A stretch of DNA of 64,000 bases from Congeria kusceri. Lineage: Eukaryota; Mollusca; Bivalvia; Myida; Dreissenidae. Location: positions 22,851,105 to 22,915,104 of the forward strand of contig CM051030.1 in NCBI GenBank assembly GCA_027627225.1, written 5' to 3'. Under the pieces are notes generated by a model that saw nothing but the letters and a program-made list of their open reading frames with translations, did not search any database and was not told the origin of the DNA. Both the position numbers and the translations under genes were made by a program. Shown here piece by piece: positions 54,796-64,000 of the stretch (the first letter of the stretch is position 1; every line of letters starts with the position of its first letter).

Positions 54796-57700
54796 TCTGG
54801 CATCCGTCGTCGGCAGTTTTTCAACAATATGCATGCTATTGGTATAAATATTTGAATTTGTATGCAATCGTGACCAAACTTGCATAGTTTGTCTATGACC
54901 ATGAAATCACGGCTAAATAATGGGTCAGATCTGACTAGGAAAACCAGAGTTATTGCCCCTTTAAGCTCACCTGAGCACGTTCTCATGGTAAGCTTTTGTG
55001 ATCACCATTTTTTCCATTTTCCGTCGTGCGTTGTGCATCGTGCGTCACCCGTCAACATTTTCATTCAATTAATATCCCCTCCTAAACCGCTTGACAGATT
55101 TTCATGATACTTTACATGAATTATCCTTGTGTGATCCTCTTTCAACATCGTTCAAATCACTTTTGATCCACTGCATACATCGTATGTAGGTCACCAAATC
55201 AAAAAATAAATTTAAAAGTTAACACTTAAAATATCTTCTCTGAAACCGCAAGGCTCAGAGCTTTCATATTTGATATGTCACATCGTCTAGTGGTCCTCTC
55301 AAAGATTGTTCAAATTATTCCCCTGGGCTAAAAACTGGCTACATGTATGCCGCGGGGGTAATATGATTTATATAGACTTAATAGCAGAAATAACTTTTAA
55401 AATCTGTTCCTCTAAATCAGCATGTGTCCCATAGGTTTCCTATTTAGTATTTTGCAACATATAGTGGTTCTCTACAAAGTTTGTTCAAATAATGTCCCTT
55501 GGGTAAAAGCTGGCCTTGTCCTGGGGTCACATGGTTTATGTAGTCTTAAATAGCAAAATCACTGTAAAAATCTTCTTCTTTCAAACTGCAATGCCCAGAC
55601 GTTTCATATTTAGCATGAAACATTGTGTAGTGGTCCTCTACAAAGATTGTTCAAATTATGCCCACGCCCTGGGGGTTGCATGGTTTATATATAGACTTAA
55701 ATAGCAAAATGACTTTAAAAATCTCCCCCTCTGAAAACGCAAGGCCCAGAGGTTTCATATTTGGATTGTAACATTGTTAAGTGGTCCTCTATAAACCCCT
55801 GGGGTCAAACTGGCCATGCCCCAGGGGTCATATGATTTATATAGACTTAAAATAGCAAAATGACTTTAAAATTCTTCTTCTCTGACACTGCAAAGCCTAT
55901 AGGTTTCCTAGCTAGTTGATAATATTTTATAAAGGTCCTCTACAAAGATTGTGCAAATGATGCCCCTGGGGTCATAACTGGCCATGCCCCAGGGGTTACA
56001 TGGTTTACATAGACTTAAATAGTAAAATGACTTAAAAACAGTCTCCTCAGAAACCGCAAGGTCCAGTGGTTTCATATATGGTATTTAAGATCGTATAGTG
56101 GTCGTCTACAAAGAATGTTCAAATGATGCTTCTGGGGTCAAAACTGGCCATGCACCGAGGGTCACATGGTTAATATAGGCTTAAATAGCAAAATGACTTA
56201 AACAACTTCTCCTCTGGAATTGAATATGGGGTGGTTGTGGTCAAGGTCACTGTTACTAAAAATCGAAAAACGGTTTCCACTCATTAACTTAATAACTAAT
56301 TGAGATATTTTAATAAAACTTCGTACATAGGTAAATGTACCTTAAATCAAGACCTTGCTTGGGATTGTATATGGGTCAGGTGGGGTCAGGTCAAGGTTAA
56401 GGTCACTTTTACAATAAATAGAAAATGTTTTCCAAGCAATAACTTGCAAACGATTTGAGATGTTAATGAAACTTCATGCATACATACCTTATATAAAGAC
56501 TAGGCTTGGGATTGCATATGGGGTGAATGGGGTCAAGGTCAAGGCCATAGTTACTAAAATAGAAAAATGGTGTCTTTTGCAATCTTCTCGTCAGAAAGCA
56601 CTTGCTGGATTTTGAATTATTTGCATAGAAATGTTCCTTGCATGTCCCTCTACCATATTTCTTCAAATAATTTTGCTGTTTCAAAACAAGGTTGCCAGGT
56701 GCGGGGAAGTTTAACCATATATGTTTATGGGCGTAAGTGATCCATTGTTATCATATGTGTCAACATTTAACTTCAAACATCTATGTACCTGCCTTTAAAT
56801 TTTTAAAAGTGATTATGATGCCTTCATCTCAGGTGAGCGACCTAGGGTCATCTTGGCCCTCTTGTTTCTTATATGGCTGTATTGAAAACTTTAAAAATCT
56901 TCTTGCCAGAAACCAATGGTTGGATTTGAAAATAATTGCAAAGAAACGATCCTGGGTGGTCCTTACCAAGTTGCTCAGATGGTTCAGCTCCGTTGAAAGG
57001 GCTGGACAATTTTGCCTTTTATTACTATATTGAAAACTGAACATTTTCAGTTTGTTTTTATTTTTTGGAGTTTTCGCCGTATTCAAACAGTATTGATTTT
57101 CTAGTTAGAAACTATTGGTTTCACATAAATGTTTCTTGGGTTATTCTCTTCCTAAGTGCTCCAATGGTTCCGCTCTGTTGAAAACTTTGGCTGCCATGGG
57201 AAAGAGACATTTTTCCTTATACTGTTATATTGAAATCTTTGAAAATCTGCTTGTTGGAAACCATTGTTTGCATTTAGCAATAATTTCACCGAAATGTTCC
57301 TTGGATGTTTGTTTACCAAAGTTCCGCTCTGTTGAAAACATGGCTGCCAGGGGGCGGGGCCATCTATCCTAATATGGGTATATTCAAAACTTTGATGTCA
57401 GACTTTCATGTCAGAAACCACGTCTGAATTTTGATATTGTGTCACAGAAATGTTCCTAAGGTGGATCTTATCCAAATAATTTAAATTATTTTCATTTGTT
57501 AAAAAATAATGGCCGCCAGAGAGCGAGGCCTTCTTTTTCTTATGAAGCACATCAGGGTATTTTCGCTTCTGACACTGCTTTCTTAATAACCCAGTGGAGC
57601 GATACAGGCACTTGTGTGCCTCTAAATGTTTAATCTTATTCAAACGTGTACTGTTTTGGTATGACTATACGATCTCAGTCCAAGAAAAAACATGAGCCAG

Positions 57701-57850
57701 AAATTTGTCAACAATTGGCTTGCAGCCGTGATAGAGAATTATATTTTTGTTGAATGTTGACTAAACAGTGTGTTTATGAGAAAAGATCTCAGCTGGGTGC
57801 AATAATGAGCATGATAGGACCTAGAACACCAGAGTTATAATATATTGTCA
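54796..57850. repeat. Mollusc repeat block, tandem copy A (intron 9)
   Basis: Starts near 'caacaatatgcatgctattg'. It includes 'aagctcacctgagcacgttc' and 'atggtaagcttttgtgatca', then about eight units of about 160 bp (55,200-56,215) with 'gcaaggcccagaggtttcat', 'gtggtcctctacaaagattg' and 'aaactggccatgccccgggg'. Three units with 'ggggtcaaggtcaaggtcac' follow (56,220-56,580). Next come units of about 165 bp with 'gaaatgttccttgggtggtc' and 'gttgaaaacatggccgccag' (56,570-57,540), and a tail with 'aggacctagaacaccagagt'. All are noncoding; frames within them are artefacts. Confidence 0.8.
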
Positions 57851-57995
57851 CCTTTTTTGGTCACCTGAGCTAATGGTGAGCTTTGGCGATTGCCCGTTGT
57901 CCGTCGTTCGTGCGTGCATACTTGCGTGCTTGCGTTGTCAACTTCTCATTCAAACCACACCTCCTCCTAAACCGCTTGGCAGTTTTTCACCAAAC

Positions 57996-60900
57996 TTCGG
58001 CGCCCGTCACCGATAGTTCTTCAACAATATGCATGCAATTGCTATAAATATTTCAATTTGTATTCAGTCTTGACCAAACTTGCAGTTTGTCTATGACCTT
58101 GAAATCATGGCTGAGTTTGATAATGGGTCAGATCTGACTAGGAAAACCAGAGTTGTTACCCCTTTAAGCTCACCTGAGCACAACGTTCTCATGGTGAGCT
58201 TTTGTGATCACCATTTGTCCATGTTCCGGCGTTCGTTGTCCATCGTGGGTCACCCGTCAACATTTTCATTCAATAAATATCTCCCCAGAACCGCTTGACA
58301 GATTTTTACCCACCTTTACATGAATGATCATTGGGTGATATTCTTTCAAATGTGTTCAAATAGTTTTGGTCCGCTGCATACATCGTATGTAGGTCACCAA
58401 AGCTAAAACATAAAGTTTTAAAGTGAACACTTTAAAAATCTTCTCTGAAACCGCAAGTCTCAGATCTTTCATATTTGAAATGTCACATCGTCTAGTGGTC
58501 CTCTACAAAGATTGTTAACATTATTCCACTGGGCCAAACACTCGCTACATGTACGCCGCGGGGGTAATATGATTTATATAGACTTAAATAGCAGAAATAA
58601 CTTTTAAAATATTTTCCTCTGAAACAGCATGTCCCATAGGTTTCCTATTTAGTATGTTACAACATATTGAGGTTCTCTACAAAGTATGTTCAAATAATGT
58701 GAACACACTTTGTAGCCTCGCTCTAGGGTCACATGGTTTTTTATATAGACTTAAATAGCAAAATCTCTTCTGAAACCGCAAGGCCCAGAGGTTTCGTAGT
58801 TGGTATGTATCATCCTATAATGGACCTCTACAAAGATTGTTCAAATTATGCTTATGGGGTCCAAACTTACCAAGCCCCGGGGGTCACTTGGTTAGACTTA
58901 GCAGAATAGCAAATTGACTTTAAAAAGTGGCCACGCCCTTGGTGTCACATTATTTATAAATACTCAAATAGAAAAATGACTTAAAGAATATTTTTCTATG
59001 AAATTGCCTGGCGCAGATGTTTCGTTTCAGGTATTGAACATTTTTAAATGGTCCTCTACCAAGATTTTTCAAATTATGCCCCTGGGGTAGAAAGTGGCCA
59101 CGCCCTAGTGGTCACGTGGTTTATATAGACTTTAAACAAGTTTTCCTGAAGGCCCAGGCCTTTATACTCTGGTAAGTGCTTTAGTGCCATTTGGCCCTGA
59201 TTGTTAATATCTATTATGATGCCTTAAACTCAGATGAGCGAACTAGGCCCTCTTGTTATGATAAAAGAATGAATTTTATGCAACATGCAGATTTTATTTC
59301 GCATCTGATCTTGACCAAACTTGCCCAGCTTTAAACTCAGACGAGCGACCTCGTCTAATATCGGCCCTCTTGTTATGAGAAAAACTGCAAAATGGCGTCT
59401 TTTGCATCATGCTGACATTTTTGTTCATCTGATCTTGACCAAACTTGCACTGCGTGTGTTTGTCCATAAACTTCAAAAATGATGTTGATCAGACCACAGA
59501 CTGCTGAATTATTGGCCTTATTTGTGAGAAAAACGTGCTAAAAGAAGATTTTGTGGAGGATTTAGACTTCAAATTTTAGCTCCACTGGCCGAAGGCCAGC
59601 AAGCTTATGCCATGGCGGTTCGTCCATCGTGTCCGCGTGCGTGCGTCCGTCCGTGCGTAAACTTTTCCCTTAAACGACATCTCCTTCTTAACCGGTGAGT
59701 CAAATTGTTCCTTAGGTGGTCTTCTTCCAAAAAAGCTAAAATAGTTCCGGTCCGCTGCACAAGATGGTCGTCAAGGCTGTTAATAGAACAGTCTTAAAAC
59801 GACATCTCCTCCTTAACCCCTGGGTAGATTTTCAAATAATTTCACAGAAATGACCCCTTGAGTAATCCTCTACCAAAGTTGCTCTTACGGTTCCGCTCTG
59901 TTGAAAAAATATGTCCAGGGAGCGGTGCCATTTTTCCATATAAATTATGACTATATTGAAAACTTTGCAAATTTTCTTCTTAGAAACGACTTGTTAGTTT
60001 CAAAATAAGTTCATAGCAATGGGTGGTTTTCTCTACCAAAGTTGCTTAAATGGGTTCTCTCCGTTTAAAATAATGGCCGCCAGGGGGGCGGTGTCGTTTT
60101 TCTGTATATGGCGTTATTGAAAACTTTGAAAATCTTCTTGTCAGAAACAACTGGTATGATTTCAAATTAATAATTTCAGAGAAATGTTCCTTAGCTACTA
60201 CTCTTCCAAATTTGTTCAAGTGGTTCCGCTCCGTTGAAAAACATGGCCGCATTATTCCTTCTTTGACTATATTGAAATCGTTAAAAATCTTCGCCCAGAA
60301 CTGGTTAGATTTTTTTTTTTACAGAAATGTTCCTTGAGAATTCCTCTACCAAAGTTGCTCACGTGCTTCTGCTCCTTTGCAAACATGGCCGCCAGAAATG
60401 TTTCTTCGCTGTTTCTCTGCCAAATTGCTCAAATGATTCCTCTTTGTTGTAAAACATAGCAGGCAGGGTTCAGGGACATGTTTCCTTATATGGCTATATT
60501 GTAACTTTTCTTGTCAAAAACTACTGTTTGGATTTTGACAAACATTCACCGAAATGTTCCTTGGGTAGTTGTCTATTCAAGTGACTCAAATGGTTCCGCT
60601 CTTTTGAAAACATGGCTGTCACGGGGTGTGGCCGTTTTTCCTAATATGATTATAGTCAAAACTTTGAAAATCTTTATGCAAGAAAGCATGTCTTGGATTT
60701 TGAACAATTTCACAGACATGTTCCTTAGGTGAATCTTATCCAAAATAGTTTGGATTATTTTGATTTGTTAAAACATAATGGCCACCAGAGAGCGAGGCCT
60801 TTCTTTCCTTGTAATGCATATCAGGGTACTTTTGCTTCTGATACGATAAGCCAAAGGAGCGATACAGGCACCCGTGTGTCTCTTGTTGTTTCATCTTGTC

Positions 60901-61130
60901 CTAACGTTTACTGTTTAGGTATGACCATACGATATTAGTCCAAGTGGAAAATGAGCCAGAATTGGATAAGACCAGTGTTATTGCCCCTTGTTTGTAACTT
61001 CAATCCCAAATTCGTCAACAATTGGATTGCGGTCGCGATAGAGAATTACATTTTTATGACCATCACATCTCAGCATGGTGCAATATTGGACAATATAGGA
61101 CCTAGAACACCATAGTTATCGTCACCCTTT
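57996..61130. repeat. Mollusc repeat block, tandem copy B (intron 9)
   Basis: Repeats copy A in the same order about 3.2 kb downstream: 'caacaatatgcatgcaattg' (about 58,021), 'aagctcacctgagcacaacg', the 'gcaaggcccagaggtttc' units (58,440-59,150), then the 'gaaatgttccttgg' and 'atggccgccagggggg' units (59,800-60,790), and the tail with 'aggacctagaacaccatag' (about 61,090). Extra material at 59,240-59,660 includes a 'ccactggccgaaggccagca' segment not seen in copy A. Unit numbers differ between the two copies. Confidence 0.75.
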
Positions 61131-61149
61131 TATGTCAAAGCTTGTAAAA

Positions 61150-61830
61150 AATCTGTACATAGAAACTTCATTATTACGTCGACCATTCACCGAAAAGCCG
61201 TTCGTCGGCGTCGGCGTCAACAAGTAAATATCTATGTTACTACTACGTATAGTAAATCGAAACTTCACACATGTCTTTAAGGTCATTATGTGAGGTCACT
61301 TTCCGAGCCCATAACTCTGACCAGCAATTAACATATTTACATTCAGCAAGGTTATATCAAATTTGTTTCTTAGGAATACTGGTTAAAAAGTGCAGATATT
61401 CAATTCAAACTTCAGACATGTCTTTGGGGTCATTAGGTTAGGTAACTGACATATGCTCATAACTCTGACCTGTAATTTAGCAGAATTATGCCCCTTTTTG
61501 TAAGTTTAAGGTTAAGTTTTGCTTGCAAGTACATATCTCTGTTACTATTATATACATTCACTTGAAACATCACACGTGTCTTTGTGATCATTATGTTAGG
61601 TCACTAACCAAGGCTTATAACTCTGACCTGCAATTTAGCAGAATGTTGACCCATTTTGTACTTAGACAATTAAGGTCAAAGTTTGTGTGCAACAGCTTCA
61701 TATCTCTAAATCCACAAATGATATTCAATTAACACTTCACACATGCCTTCAATGTCATTATATAAGGCACTCACCAATGCCCATACAAAGCGGTGTGTAT
61801 AGTCGAGCTCGCTGTCTTAAGACAGCTCTT
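61150..61830. repeat. Tandem repeat with 'ataactctgacctgcaattt' unit
   Basis: Three to four units of roughly 130-180 bp with 'cttcacacatgtctttaagg', 'cattatgtgaggtcact', 'cataactctgacc' and 'agcagaattatgcccctttt'. Unit markers (ctctgacc) fall at about 61,314, 61,462 and 61,620. Confidence 0.7.
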
Positions 61831-61899
61831 GTTTAATTTAAACTTGACCAAAACTGTACAGCGTGTGTGTGGTCAAACGGTCTCAGAGTAGACTAAAGA

Positions 61900-63250
61900 A
61901 TTTCCCAGATAACGGTACAAACACTAGAGTTATAATGTCACCACCAACGAAGTGGGTAGGGAGACATCGATTTTGTGCTGGAAAGATATATGTCTGTCTT
62001 TCCAGTTGGATGGATGGAAGTATTTCTGTACTGGTTAAAAAAAAAAGTTTGTCATCGCTTTTTTCACGAAACTTAATATGAATGATCAGTACCTAGTTTA
62101 GTTGTGACGTAAATAGTCGGTGGATTTCGGGTGTATTTATGGCCCTTTGAAGTTTTTCACATAAAATTGTTCACATAACATACCTCGATTGCGTGTGTTT
62201 ATCTGGAACTCCTGGTCGGATTGTGACAACATTTTACCGGATTTATTAGTACAAAGTCTAGTCGTGCATATATTCAGCATGTCGTGAAAGGCGGATTTCG
62301 GGAGGAGTTAGAACTCTTTAAACGTATAACTCTTTGTTCACATAACATATCTTCTTTGCTCTTGTTTACCCATTTTCCAGATTTTTATGAAACGTCACTT
62401 TATTGTTCAGTACCAGGTCTATTTGTGCATATCTTCGGCATGTCGTAGTCGGTAGATTTCGAAATATGGCCCTCTGAAGTTTTTCACATAACATACCTTT
62501 TCCTCTTTTGTTTTCCGGAGCCCCTGGTCGGATTTTAGCAAATTTTTACAGGATTGATCAGTACCAAGTATAGTAGTGCGTACCGTCGGAATGTCGTGGT
62601 CGGCGTTTTTTGGACGGAGTTATGGTAATTTAATTTTTTTTCTCATAAGATACATTGTCTTTGCTTGTCCTCTGTAACCCCTATCCGGATGTTGATGAAA
62701 CTTCACAGGATTGATCAGTACCAAGTCTAGTTTTGCGTATTCTCGGTATGTCGAGGTAGGTGGATTTTGGGTGGATTTGAAGGTTTTCACATAACATACA
62801 TTGTCTGCCCTTGTTTTCCATAACCACTTGTTTGAATGAGACGAAAGTTTACAATATTGATCAGAACCAAGTGCAGTTGTGTTGTGATAGTCGTCAGCAT
62901 GTCATGGTTGAGAGTGGAGTTATGACCCTTTGAGGTTTTTCACCTAATAGATATTGTCTGCGCCTGTTCTCTGTAATCCATGGCATGTATTGGATGATAC
63001 TTTATTTTATTTATTATTACCAAGTCTGGGTGTGCATATCAGTTGCGCATATCGTCATAACGTCACGATCTGCAGATTTTGGGCGGAGTTATGGCCCATT
63101 TAAGTTTTTACATGCCAAATCTTGTATGTGTTTGTTTATTGTTACCACTGACTTTAATTCGACAAAACTTCACAGGATTGACCAGAACCAAGTGTGGATG
63201 TGCATATCTTTGGCACGTCATGGTAGGTGGATTTTGAACGAAGTTATGCT
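61900..63250. repeat. Tandem repeat with 'gatcagtaccaagtctagtt' unit
   Basis: About eight diverged units of 140-160 bp. Each carries 'tttttcacataacatacct', 'cccctggtcggatt', 'cttcacaggattgatcagta', 'catgtcgtggtcggcggatt' and 'gagttatggccc'. The first unit follows 'tcaccaccaacgaagtgggt', which I associate with the start of this family in bivalves. It ends about 190 bp before exon 10. Confidence 0.75.
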
Positions 63251-63439
63251 GGTACCTTGATGGAGACATTTGTTTCCAAAAACAAGCTGAAGTTTCTCAT
63301 GTTTGTGTTATAATGTATACTGTTTATTGATGTTTCAAAACCGTGTGTTATCACTTGCTTTTGTGCTAGGTGTAAAAGCATTAAAGATGGCAGTTGAGTT
63401 TCCAAACCACTTATTTTTTTGTATACCCTGATATAACAG

Positions 63440-63763
63440 GTACACCAAGAGCAGCACCACATGTTCGTATTGCTTATAACATATCAAGCGCCCGGGATGT
63501 GAATGCCACCCTGAGTTTTACAGCGCTTGCATATCCACCACTCCATCAATCCAGCTGTATATGGCAGAAGTGTAATACTTCAGGCTGTGAACATGTAGCT
63601 CTTGGGAAAACAGTGGTCAGTTTTTCCTCCAGTGGATTTGGAAACAGGCTGGCACAATGTAATCTCACAATAGTAAAAGTAAACGAGGAAGATTACGCAG
63701 AATACCAACTGACAGTCAGAGAATCTGTCAACAAAAAATGGACCTTCTTCGTGAATGCATTAG
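63440..63763 (+). CDS. IgSF gene, exon 10: membrane-proximal Ig-like domain
   Basis: 108-residue exon, acceptor gatataacag (ends 63,439), donor tta g|gtacta (63,764), phase 1-1. The fold looks Ig/FN3-like but is atypical: NATLSFTALAYPP occupies the B strand with Phe where Cys would be, and EEDYAEYQLTVRES occupies E-F without YxC, so there is no standard disulfide. Instead there are four other Cys residues (SSCIWQKCNTSGCEH and AQCNLT). Such a last domain usually precedes a transmembrane segment in IgSF receptors (family knowledge). That segment is not in this exon and must lie beyond the window if present. Confidence 0.75.
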
Positions 63764-63885
63764 GTACTATATTTGTTGTTATTTGCTGTTTTCATTGTTG
63801 TAAAAGTCATGTTTGTTGCTTTTTGGTGTATAAACTCAAGTCCATATAAAGGGTGGCGAAATCATTTGTCTGTATTGTCCAGCAA
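63764..63885 (+). other. IgSF intron 10, start
   Basis: Follows the exon 10 donor. It is open in the exon frame to 63,849 and encodes a hydrophobic stretch (TIFVVICCFHC), but the donor and the constant exon pattern make read-through less likely than splicing. If the donor were unused, this would be a possible transmembrane segment. Confidence 0.4.
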
Positions 63886-63990
63886 TGTGCGTGCGTGTGT
63901 GAATGTGCGTGTATGTGCGTGCGTGTGTGTGTGCGCGCGCATGCACGTGCGTGTGGATGGATGGATGGATTGGAAGGGTGAATGGATGGA
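63886..63990. repeat. GT/GC microsatellite followed by GGAT repeats
   Basis: 63,886-63,954 is alternating purine-pyrimidine (gtgcgtgcgtgtgtg, then gtgtgtgtgcgcgcgcatgc). 63,955-63,990 is a short ggat tetranucleotide run. Frames across it are artefacts. Confidence 0.85.
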
Positions 63991-64000
63991 CTGACGGGTT

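Noticed and set aside
56737..57372. 85-98-codon frames in intron 9
   Set aside because: They follow the 165-bp repeat unit ('gaaatgttccttgg') and recur in copy B; repeat artefacts.
63764..63849. Transmembrane segment read through the exon 10 donor
   Set aside because: A GT donor in the constant phase-1 position is present and all other domain exons end this way; kept only as an alternative.

Overview
The window reads as a nuclear genome segment from a bivalve mollusc, probably a heterodont such as a dreissenid (inference). It is AT-rich and gene-poor, with long introns full of repeats that I recognise from bivalve genomes. These include families carrying 'tcacctgagc...atggtgagctttt', 'atggccgccagggggcgg' and 'ccggattagcctgtgcag'. 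No rRNA gene, standard tRNA gene, CRISPR or bacterial operon is visible.

The only host gene I can support is one large plus-strand immunoglobulin-superfamily (IgSF) receptor or adhesion gene. It starts with a signal-peptide exon at 12,877-12,937. Nine exons each encoding one Ig-like domain follow: 14,446-14,817; 43,594-43,911; 45,583-45,876; 50,944-51,234; 52,138-52,443; 53,033-53,341; 53,569-53,847; 54,458-54,739; 63,440-63,763. Every domain exon is a multiple of 3, lies between AG and GT, and is phase 1 at both ends. The gene runs off the right edge, so any transmembrane and cytoplasmic exons lie outside.

Left of the gene, 1,801-4,413 is an array of roughly 100 copies of a 24-bp unit with a CCCATATGGG palindrome. 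Next to it, 5,179-12,100 is a decayed, internally deleted Polinton/Maverick. It keeps an integrase with chromodomain, a small structural-type ORF, a major capsid gene split by a younger repeat, and a protein-primed type B DNA polymerase truncated before its last catalytic motifs.

The 28.8-kb second intron holds a nested stack of mobile elements. A Ty3/gypsy relic lies at 17,558-18,870. A DIRS-like retroelement on the minus strand (18,999-41,462, inverted terminal repeats about 50 bp) is cut inside its RNase H region by an 18,667-bp insertion (20,157-38,823) with perfect 23-bp inverted ends and TA flanks. Inside that insertion is a palindromic foldback element with arms of about 1.4 kb (20,504-26,914). 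It was itself hit by a LINE fragment, a TTAA-flanked element with a tRNA-like core, and an element made of inverted 'ggtccgtat' repeats with an 8-bp target duplication. A half copy of the foldback element lies at 29,864-31,381.

The later introns hold a 380-bp triplication, a 4.2-kb inverted-repeat element built on 'cggaaagggccc' motifs (46,064-50,262), a 170-bp triplication, a hairpin MITE and, in the last intron, a 3.2-kb tandem duplication of mollusc-type tandem repeats. The most unusual material is the 18.7-kb element and the foldback family within it. No transposase was recognised for either.
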